From Aplectana chamaeleonis (taxonomy: Eukaryota > Nematoda > Chromadorea > Rhabditida > Cosmocercidae): a stretch of DNA of 64,000 nucleotides. The position numbers and the translations under genes were made by a program. Positions within the stretch are counted from its first letter, which is position 1. Every line of letters begins with the position of its first letter. The stretch covers positions 62,001 to 126,000 of the forward strand of contig JAPDOI010001839.1 in assembly GCA_029168955.1 (NCBI GenBank). Reading direction: 5' to 3'. This document shows positions 57,701-64,000 of this stretch, one piece after another. A model generated the notes under the pieces. That model ran no database searches, had not been told where the DNA came from, and saw only the letters and a program-made list of their open reading frames with translations.

Positions 57701-60700
57701 AATGCCTGTAACTTCCTTCAGAGTGGGTCTAGGCAGCTGCGATGTGCATATTCGGACTTTTCGTCCAAAAATGGTTCTAGAAAAGTACATTTCATTTGGA
57801 GTGGTCACTATAACTTGTTGTGGTTCCCTTTTCAGAGCAACTGGGGTCGCGAAAATTTCAGTTTTTCTTCCTGAAAAAAAAAATGAAAATTCTGGGGAGG
57901 GGGAGGCCGGGTAAATTTTGGAGAAAAATTAAATTCCTTCAAGTCTTGTTTATGACCTAGAATGATGTAGTGATTGTCGCACTCTGCTAGTAAGATTGCA
58001 GGGCGAGAACAGCTGTGTCTGCAGAGGCCGTCATGAATTTATACTGTTTTTGTTGGAGCGAAGTTCCGGTCCGCACCTGCGGACCACCGCTGTGGTATCA
58101 CCGAACACGATGATAATCGTGTTGGAAACACGCGGTGTCTGCATGATTATCATCGTGTCGTGTGATGCAACAGCGGTTGTACGCAAGTGAGTACCAGACT
58201 TTCGCTCCGAGAACGACAGTACATCACGGTGGGTGTACGGTAGTTTGTACGAAGTACCAGATTTCAGCCAAAATTCTTATGCAGGGGTTATTCGTTGTGC
58301 TCAAGACAAATTTGATGTCTATTTTTTGAGGGAGATCGTTTAAAACTTCGATTGTCTTCCCAAAATGTGGTCAACATGGGGGGGGTAGTAGCTTCACCGA
58401 AAATTGGCGCAACTGCCTGCTCAACCCTGCTGCGAACCTCTCCCTGAAACTAATTATTTACTGGCTGATTTTGAAAATGCGGTTATCGATTCATTCGTCG
58501 AATTGAAAATTTGTATCGATTTTGCGTTTACTATAAACGGTCGTGACCCGCGGTGGGAATCGTATCTGCGGGCAGCGCGAGCTGTTGCGTCACGGCACAC
58601 TTCGTCTAAGGGGTCGTTAACACTTTCGCTACCGAACGGCGCGGCGAAAGTTTCTATAATATCGATTGTACCGCTGCGCCTGATCAGTATTACAGAAATG
58701 CACCTTGCCGCGCGGCGGCGGGAGTGTTAATAACCCGTAATTCTGTAGGTTGAGAGACGTAACGGGTGAACCAAGTGCCTTGCTCCTACTCAGGCGATTC
58801 TCGGCCCCGAGCCGCACCGAACAGGGATCGGAGCCGCCTGACCGTTCGGCTCCCCAATCTCCGGGCCACTGCTGTTGCTGTTTGGGCCAACCGGAGTAGC
58901 CCGGACAGCAACAGCAGTGGCCTGGACAGCAACAGGAGCCGACTTGCAGATTGGGAACACGAGCCGATCTGTCAGGCGGCTCGGGGCCATTAATCGCCTG
59001 GGTATCTTCAAAAATTGATCGATGCATGCCGCAACGCGAGCTCTCGCCCTTTCCAGCAGTAGGCATGAATTCGACTTCAGTATTTCAATGGGTGAAAAAT
59101 TGGAATATAGGATTTTCAGGCTTTCAAAATAAATGAGTACTTCGAATTGAAGAGCTCCGAGTGAATTATTAATATCCAAACTGTCTTTTTGGAAAATTCT
59201 GAATAAATGATTTTTTTTGGATTTTTTCGAATTCACTTGGATTTTTAGAATCTAATTCTCAATTTGTGTGGTGTGAAAATTCGGGTAATTAATTTGAAAT
59301 TTGTACTCCCGATTCGTTCCGTAGACAAAAATTGAGCATTTTTAGTAGTTGAGCGTTCGATTATCGTCACCTGAAATCAGTCAAATGTTGTAAAATGGTC
59401 GATCTTCAGAAAAAAATTGGAATATTTCACATCCTCGAATGAATCGAATATTTGAAATATTCAAGCGGCTATCCTATGTAGCCGTACCTAACCCTACTTG
59501 TCGTTGTACAGTTTCGTCTTTTTTCAGATCACGGAGGGAGTTTTACCTGTGCTGAGGACGAAGGGAAATTTTTCCAAGGGTCAACTGCTGGAAGGCTCAC
59601 AAATTCGCGAAATTATCACCAATTACGTGAAGAGCGAGGTGTGTTCATAGGTTTCTCAAGACTTTCTTACAATAAAAATGTTCTAAGGTGCTTGTTCCAG
59701 GAGTTGAATCAGGGTAAAAAGGTGCGACTTGATCCGATTCTCGCCCAAGTCACGAAGATAAACGAGGAGACCACGGATTGGAATACGCTGATACAGAAGA
59801 TTCAGGTCAGTAATTTTGTAAGAGTGAAATTTTATGGGGTAGGATCTAAAATCACTGTTTTTTATAGAGTAAAATGACGAAAACGTTTGTGTTGCGTACG
59901 CCTGATGGACGAGAGCTTGTCCGAAAGATCAATATGCCGAAAATTGTGTTCAAGGTTGGTATGGAGCGTTTCGATTTTACAATTTTCAGTTGCTCAGGAC
60001 ACGAAAATGTAATTTTTTTCTGGATTTTAGGTGGAAACCCGATCTGGAAATAAGAAAGTGACCCTGATCAACAATTTGTCGGTGTTCGGCATTGATGCGA
60101 AGAAGTTGTGCCATCAGATACAGGTAGTATTTTGTTAACTTATTAGGTGGTCTATTGAAAAAAAAAGTTTTCCCTATTTTAAGGTTGAAGCAGCGACAAG
60201 TGCAACAACGTCGAATGATGCCGTCAATTGTGAGGGACCGCAAGTGACCGTTTTGGGAAATCAGGTGGGAACACATTTTTGTTCTTAAGACACAGTCCAA
60301 CCTCAGAATCGAATTTTCGTTTTTCTGCTTATCTTGGAGAACATTTTACGCTGATCACAATAGTGTCTCCAGAATCGCTCAGAACTCACTACGAATGGAT
60401 GAATGGCCCCTCAAACATTCTGAATTTGAACGGCGAGAAGTTTGCGAACGAGTTGTCTCGAGCCTGTTTTTTCTCGTTATCCGCAGCTATCGTTTTGAAG
60501 CAGGTCGCAAAATAAAGCCAGACCGAAAACGACTGGAAGAACATAGATTTGAAGCAAAATCGAGTTCAGTAGTGAGACCGGAAGCTTGTCGGTGTGCGTT
60601 ACCGATTTTTTCTTCCTAGGGGGCGGGGTTGAATTTTTCCTAGCTTTTTCTCGCTTATTTGAGCGAATCGAGAATTCGCGTTTGGCAGTATGCTATACAC

Positions 60701-62560
60701 GGCGGCCGGAGTATAATATCAAAAATCACCCCTGAGCTTGGAGTGTGCCTTCAAAGGCAGTGTCCACGGTGGAAACTGTCGAGTTTTCACCGGAGGTGCT
60801 GGGCCACGGCCCTGAGTGAAGTCTGTGTGAAGCGCATTCCCCGTCCACTTCCCTCAACGGCCACTGATCGAAACGACTCCGTGAATTCCCCGGTATTAGC
60901 GGAAAAGAAAAGCTGTAATTGATTCTGAGGTTGGACTGTGCCTTCGAGGGAGAACCTGTGTATGAAGCGACGGAGAGAAGCACTCTCAAACTTATTTATT
61001 CAATGAAATGATTTCTTCACAATAGCAGATAATGTCTGAGAACAGGGGATACCATGAACTTTATCGGCTGTGAGGAAGTATAGTGTATTCCACCAAAATT
61101 CCTAATCAACGTATTGATGTAAAGCGGCCGGTAGGAGATTAATATGCATCGAACTGATTGCAGCACTACCGCTCTCGCTCCACTAGTGGCCAGCGTGCTG
61201 CCATGGAATTCATACATATCGATCTTCGAACGACGGCTTCTTTTGTAAAGTAGAATTGCAAGTCTTGGTGGACTACCGTATAGTTAAAGAAATATACGTC
61301 CAAAGCTCAGGTGGCGATCGCCGTACTTCGGCACGTGAGGGGGAAAGAGTCCTGTCCCACCTTGGAGAAGGGAAGAAGGGGTAATTTTAGGTACAGGGGG
61401 AGGTGATTGGATGGGGTTCATTTTTTCGTTGGTCAATTGGTGGACTGGATTTTGTCTCTCTACCCTCTGAGACGTGTCCGATTGGCTGGCGGAGAGAATG
61501 AACTCGCCCCTGACTACCATATCCCCTTGTTCTGTAAAGGCCTATGCACACTCCGGCGACAAAGGTCGCGCCGCAATGATGGGGAATAAGGGGCAGGAAC
61601 GAAGCTGCGTAGTGGCTTTCGAACTCTGTGATGGATATCGCTGTGACTCTAGTTCCGGTGGAAGATCGTGAGCCTTCTGCGAGTGGCTCCAGGAAATGTG
61701 GAAATAGGGGCAGTTTGTTTTGAGGTGCTGGACACTTGTCATACGCTACATCTTCTTCTTATTCCTAGCGTCTGTCCCACGACCTCGCGGGGTCCGCTTG
61801 TTTGAAATTCACTCGCCATTTGTTCCTGTCAGTGGTATCCCTAATAGTGAGTTGCGCTTCAGCCATGCCCGTTTTCACTCGATCAAGCCATCGGGTTTTC
61901 GGTCTTCCGCCAGGTCTGGCCTCTGCAACTTCCACCTTGAGTGCGGTTTTAGCTACTGAGTCTTCGTCCCTTCTTTGAACATGGCCCCAACCACCTGAGG
62001 CGGACTATTTCATCTTCGCAGTAATGGTGGGCCGGCCACTCCAAAGGTGGAACGCAAGAGGTAATTTGCTAACCTGTATCTAAGGTAAGTCCAATTGACC
62101 ACCTGAGCATCCGCATCTCCATCACATGCAGAGTGCAGAGATTGCTCAGAAGTCTTTGCGTCCGGCCAGCATTCGGTGACGTAAAATGTGACTGGCCTCA
62201 CTACCGTCCTGTAGATTTTGGTCATACACTACAGATGGTCCGTGTAGTAATCTGGAGGAAGCCGCGACTTGCTCTTTTTGCGGAAATGTGACACGCGGGA
62301 TAACGAAGAGGTGGTCGAATTACTCTGCGCCGAATAGCTAATTTCGGGTTTTTTCGACTGAAAGACGAGAACGATACAGTCAGTGTTCGATTACAAAATT
62401 TTCTTTTGAAATCAGGTGATCATTGAGCAATCGAGAACAATCCTATTACTATTATTATTATTTACAGGTTACGTATCTTGGAGAGCTACTTCGTAAACGA
62501 ATATGGCCTTGACAAGAAATACATAGATGGTCTGGAACTTGGCATTAAGAAGAAGCGAAA
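45778..62560 (+). CDS. eif-2D: Eukaryotic translation initiation factor 2D (ligatin)
   Basis: Sixteen exons: 45778-45833, 45897-46168, 48024-48178, 48320-48363, 53121-53284, 53344-53445, 53507-53553, 54945-55028, 55496-55567, 55623-55733, 59528-59638, 59701-59805, 59868-59954, 60031-60123, 60184-60264 and 62468 onward. Fifteen give 528 codons in frame; human eIF2D has 584. The start MFKKPFAVKK and exons 2-4 (ENGADLMLQG, VLHIYRDHLW) give the N-terminal and PUA region; MKKTKYKKFGVFL and exons 9-12 (LLEGSQIREIITNY, LDPIL) the winged-helix/SWIB-like part; exons 13-15 (SGNKKVTLINNL, FGIDAKKL, VTVLGNQ) the SUI1 domain. The factor delivers or releases tRNA at the ribosomal P site. Exon 16 opens VTYLGELL, then needs a one-base shift near 62492 to continue NEYGLDKKYIDGLELG; unshifted, it stops at 62510-62512. 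Exon 6 donor is weak. Nearly all introns are swollen by transposons. Confidence 0.9.
46195..46410. mobile_element. TA-flanked hairpin MITE, copy 4 (shortened)
   Basis: Starts CTGTGCTTTTCGGGGCCAA after TA, ends GGCGTCGAGAAGCTCAG. About 65 bases shorter than the other copies because the left inner arm is deleted. It lies 26 bases after exon 2 of eIF2D. Confidence 0.7.
46560..47740. repeat. Tandem duplicate of a 'ttacatgtaac'-rich repeat
   Basis: A block of about 390 bases is present twice in direct order (about 46604-46960 and 46975-47370), each containing 'acaagttacttgtaa', 'aagttacatgtaac'-like palindromes and 'ccatgggtggccatcacgcg'. Further 'caagtaacttgttttc' copies follow to 47720, in inverse orientation. 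The same motif set recurs at 53800-54240 and 54525-54605, also in eIF2D introns. Confidence 0.7.
49562..51648. repeat. 2.1-kb inverted repeat
   Basis: The left end AAGGGAAGTGTTTAGAGTGT (49573) is the inverse complement of ACACTCTAAACACTTCCCTT ending near 51645. Arms match over much of about 900 bases each: 'ggcgggatactgcgcagtt' (51546) against 'aactgcgaagtatcccgcc' (49646), and 'acagcgttttggacttgtac' (49851) against its complement near 51340. A shorter nested pair lies at the centre (50520-50690). No coding frame. Confidence 0.7.
52048..52326. mobile_element. TA-flanked 280-bp hairpin MITE, copy 5
   Basis: TA on both sides; starts CTGCGCTTCTCTGGGCTGA and ends GACCCAGATAAGCACAG. Inner arms as in copy 2. 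Confidence 0.85.
52842..53014. repeat. TA-flanked GC-rich hairpin element, copy 2
   Basis: Starts CTCAGGCGATTCTCGGCCCC and ends GGGGCTGAGAACCGCCTGAG between TA bases. Shorter loop than 27089-27328. It ends about 105 bases before exon 5 of eIF2D. Confidence 0.8.
53800..54240. repeat. 'Caagttacttgtaac' repeat, second location
   Basis: Carries the motif set of 46560-47740 ('aaacaagttacttgtagcat', 'gttgcatgtaactt', 'cttagaacaggcg' block) in partly inverse order. The MITE at 54248-54522 has inserted at its right end; the motif resumes at 54525-54605. Confidence 0.6.
54248..54522. mobile_element. TA-flanked 280-bp hairpin MITE, copy 6
   Basis: Starts CTGTGCTTATCTGGGCTGA and ends GGCCCAGAGATGCACAG between TA bases. 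Confidence 0.85.
55040..55200 (+). repeat. Fragment matching the sequence beside the Penelope-like endonuclease
   Basis: 'Cttgtcatgtcgaaatctcc' and the surrounding 110 bases match, in inverse orientation, 39063-39170, which lies directly on the 3' side of the GIY-YIG remnant. It is probably the 3' end of the same retroelement. It lies in intron 8 of eIF2D. Confidence 0.5.
55215..55425. repeat. Hairpin element with GGTCCGTGGC ends, copy 2
   Basis: TTAGGTCCGTGGCCTGCTTC at the left pairs with GAGGAAGCAAGCCACGGA at the right, with 'gaccgcgccagccgcg' inside as in the copy at 2834-2987. Confidence 0.65.
56530..57215. repeat. Dispersed 'tatgcccatcgcagctgcc' family
   Basis: Begins 'aatatgcccatcgcagctgc' and carries the same ordered blocks as 43850-45140 and 49700-51640. 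It runs up to the hairpin at 57221, which has split it: the family resumes at 57530-57850 in inverse orientation. Confidence 0.6.
57221..57500. mobile_element. TA-flanked hairpin MITE, 280 bp, GC-rich
   Basis: Flanked by TA; CCCTCGATGCCCGAGCAGCT at the left and AGCTGCTCGGGCATCGAGGG at the right are perfect inverted copies. Arms continue through 'gggaggagcttggcc', 'ctcgtgttgat' and 'taatcgatgcg' to a short loop at about 57356. Nearly the whole element pairs with itself. Confidence 0.85.
58045..58195. repeat. Hairpin element
   Basis: 'acacgatgataatcgtgtt' near 58107 pairs with 'atgattatcatcgtgt' near 58142, and 'ggagcgaagt' near 58055 with 'actttcgctcc' near 58198. Imperfect palindrome, non-coding. 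Confidence 0.5.
58789..59002. repeat. TA-flanked GC-rich hairpin element, copy 3
   Basis: Starts CTCAGGCGATTCTCGGCCCC and ends GGGGCCATTAATCGCCTGG before TA. Loop with 'gacagcaacagcagtggcc' as in 27089-27328. Confidence 0.8.
60288..60943. mobile_element. TTAA-type element in the last eIF2D intron
   Basis: Left end GACACAGTCCAACCTCAGAAT after TTAA; right end TTCTGAGGTTGGACTGTGCCT before TCGA. A subfamily-2 end (AGGCAGTGTCCACGGTGG) lies inside at 60754, so two elements may be nested. Confidence 0.6.
61750..62225 (-). pseudogene. RTE-type retrotransposon 3' fragment, minus strand
   Basis: 62225-62150 reads MTKIYRTVVRPVTFY and TECWPD, the late reverse transcriptase landmark of RTE elements. Further on, 61925-61780 reads GRPKTRWLDRVKTGMAEAQL, then TDRNKWRVNFKQAD, the C-terminal end of the same protein type. 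Frame changes lie between. Inserted in the last intron of eIF2D, opposite strand. Confidence 0.75.
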
Positions 62561-62833
62561 ATGGAAGACGAGATATTGTACGGGTACATTTGTCGCCTCA
62601 TTCCCGGTTATATACAATCCTACTTTGTTGTCCATGATACTATCGTGTCTACATATTGAATCCTATCATCAGTGTAATAGATGGTGTACATTGTTCACTG
62701 TTTGGGAGGTGGGAATGCTTTTGTATGGAGACCGGTGGCAACGATTCGGTTGTTTGCTTTCTGCGGAATAGATCCGCCTTTGGAAAAAAATGAATGGATT
62801 GTGAATCAATTAGTGATGAAAATATTCAATAAG

Positions 62834-62839
62834 AATAAA
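62834..62839 (+). terminator. Candidate poly(A) signal for eIF2D
   Basis: AATAAA about 270-320 bases after the likely end of the eIF2D reading frame. It lies only 33 bases from the nearest exon of the convergent thioesterase gene, so the two transcripts probably end within each other's neighbourhood. Confidence 0.35.
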
Positions 62840-62871
62840 TATTTTTTGGTGTGTAGGACTTCTACCTTAAC

Positions 62872-63671
62872 TGTGAAAGCTAGGGTTTTCCCGGCTCGGA
62901 TTACCTCGGCGTCCATAATGAGTGTGTCGCCTTCCTTAGCGGCTGCGAGGTATCTGAAGATATTTTGTGCTTCACTGGGGCAAATCCCGGGCCGCAATTG
63001 CGTCTCGGCACGCTTTGCGGCCGCACGCGCTCGAGCCAGTCGAGTTTCCAGCGCCAAAGCCGACTCAATATGGCTTTTTTATACAGTTTTCTCCAATTTT
63101 TTTTAGTTTCCAGTTTTTAAAACCCAACTAGAGTCGACAGATCGGCGGCTGCTGCGCTGGAAACTTTTGACTCGAAAGCGCGGGCCGCAAAGCGTGTCGA
63201 GACGCGACTGCGGACCGGAATTTGGCCCAGAGAAGCACAGTAGTTACGTCCGTGGCTCGCTTCCTGCTTCCTCAAGCAGAAAAAAACATTCAAATCTCAC
63301 TCGCGGCTGTCACGCGCGCTGGCCCGCTAATCGTTTCAGACCGAGAGAAGAGCGCAGCTGGTCAGCTTACTATACCGCCAGCCGCGTGTGAGATTTAAAT
63401 GTTCTTATATGAGGAAGCGAGCCACGGACCTAGCGCGGGTACGTTTTTCGTTATGATGGAATTCTGATTGTAGAATTGCCCTTACGTCACATGAAGATCC
63501 ACGCTGACGCCAGGAAGTGCTCGAGGCGTCGCCAGCAATGCAGCTGTGGTAAGGATGTCGACCAGAGTCGACGTGCAACCACCATGTAGACCACCCCAGG
63601 GGTTTGTCATGGCATGTGTCACGCTAAACTCGACTTTCACTCGTCCTTCCAGACACTGATATAGGTCGCAG
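62872..63671 (-). CDS. ACOT13/THEM2-type hotdog acyl-CoA thioesterase, partial
   Basis: Two minus-strand exons join in phase 2: 63671-63486 and 62953-62872. The first has GGLHGGCTSTLVDILTTAAL, the hotdog active-site helix with the catalytic Asp (LVD) and HGG loop, then PGVSVDLHVT. The second continues YLAAAKEGDTLIMDAEVIRA, then GKTLAFT. This order matches human ACOT13 almost residue by residue, an enzyme that hydrolyses medium and long-chain acyl-CoA in mitochondria and cytosol. The donor of exon 1 is AC-GTAAGG, the acceptors TTTTCAG and CTTCAG. The N-terminal exon(s) lie right of 63671, possibly outside the window; the short last exon was not found (the frame also runs on into a stop at 62806). 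The intron holds a MITE and a GGTCCGTGGC hairpin. Convergent with eIF2D. Confidence 0.85.
62965..63240. mobile_element. TA-flanked 280-bp hairpin MITE, copy 7
   Basis: Left end about TTGTGCTTCACTGGGGCAA, right end GGCCCAGAGAAGCACAG followed by TA. Inserted in the intron between the two thioesterase exons, 12 bases from the acceptor of the second. Confidence 0.8.
63241..63433. repeat. Hairpin element with GGTCCGTGGC-type ends, copy 3
   Basis: TAGTTACGTCCGTGGCTCGC at the left and GCGAGCCACGGACCTA at the right are inverted; it abuts the MITE on its left. Centre with 'ccgccagccgcg' as in the other copies. Confidence 0.65.
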
Positions 63672-64000
63672 CTGAAAAAAAAGGTTTGTTTCACCAAATC
63701 ATGACGAACGATTGTTGAAAACAACTTGCTGATCCAGATTTGCTCAGCGGGTTACTTGGGGATCTTGATCAAATCCACAGCGCTGGAGCAGTTTGGCCGG
63801 CACACGTGACGCGCGCGGCGAAAAACTGCTGCGTGCACGTCGTCGTGTAGGGGCACGTTAGCCGCGTGGGGCCTCTAACAGCAGAGAAATAGTTGGCGCT
63901 CGGTTAACGCGCTCCAGCAGCGAAGACGTGCGCTCTGCGGTTTTCCGCCTGCCGCGCGTCTACGATGTGCCAGCCGAACTGCTCCCGCGCGCTGTGGAAT
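63672..64000. other. Upstream side of the thioesterase, no exon identified
   Basis: GC-rich towards the window edge ('gacgcgcgcggcgaaaaact', 'cctgccgcgcgtc' blocks), perhaps another hairpin element cut by the edge. No start-codon exon for the thioesterase could be joined. Confidence 0.35.

Noticed and set aside
61474..61671. Plus-strand ORF with a GNKG motif reminiscent of inositol 5-phosphatases
   Set aside because: Only four residues agree, no neighbouring phosphatase motifs, and it lies between transposon fragments in an eIF2D intron.

Overview
This looks like nuclear DNA of a parasitic clade V nematode, most likely a hookworm-type strongylid. That is an inference from four things: short exons with TTTCAG-type acceptors, a probable spliced-leader acceptor abutting a start codon, serine proteases with the nematode KLTxxEN...CG leader, and a dense mix of RTE-type retrotransposons and hairpin transposons. 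No species can be fixed without a database search. Host coding sequence is a small part of the window; most of it is interspersed repeats.

Host genes. (1) About 7-21 kb and 25.7-35.7 kb, both plus strand: two tandem, eight-exon chymotrypsin-fold (S1) serine protease genes with the same intron phases. The second copy reads cleanly from a signal peptide to a stop (321 residues by my splicing). The first copy has lost its start codon (ATA where the sister has ATG) and the AG acceptor of its active-site serine exon, so it is called a probable pseudogene. (2) 45.8-62.5 kb, plus strand: eIF2D (ligatin), sixteen exons, with PUA, SWIB/MDM2-like and SUI1 parts. Its last exon carries a one-base shift. 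(3) 62.9-63.7 kb, minus strand: two exons of an ACOT13/THEM2-type hotdog thioesterase, convergent with eIF2D. (4) 11.97-12.23 kb, minus strand: a weaker call, the last two exons of an unrecognised protein with an acidic C-terminus, inside an intron of the first protease.

Mobile DNA. Broken coding remnants include three RTE-type reverse transcriptase pieces (24.7-25.1, 26.2-27.0, 61.75-62.2 kb), a CR1/Jockey-like reverse transcriptase (37.85-39.0 kb), a Penelope-like GIY-YIG endonuclease (39.2-39.56 kb) and a DDE transposase with one in-frame stop (8.7-9.24 kb). Non-coding inverted-repeat elements fall into families: TTAA-flanked elements with AGGC ends (two main subfamilies and relatives), TA-flanked hairpins of about 280 bp (seven copies, all between 42 and 63.3 kb), TA-flanked GC-rich hairpins (three copies), a family ending in a GGTCCGTGGC motif (three copies), and several single palindromes. 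The LINE piece at 37.6-39.0 kb sits inside a TTAA element, giving a readable insertion order. The eIF2D and protease introns have been enlarged almost wholly by these insertions. I see no operon, CRISPR array, rRNA or functional tRNA gene, and no convincing sign of a new multi-gene system. The most informative signals are the protease pair with one dying copy, the eIF2D frameshift and the nested transposons.
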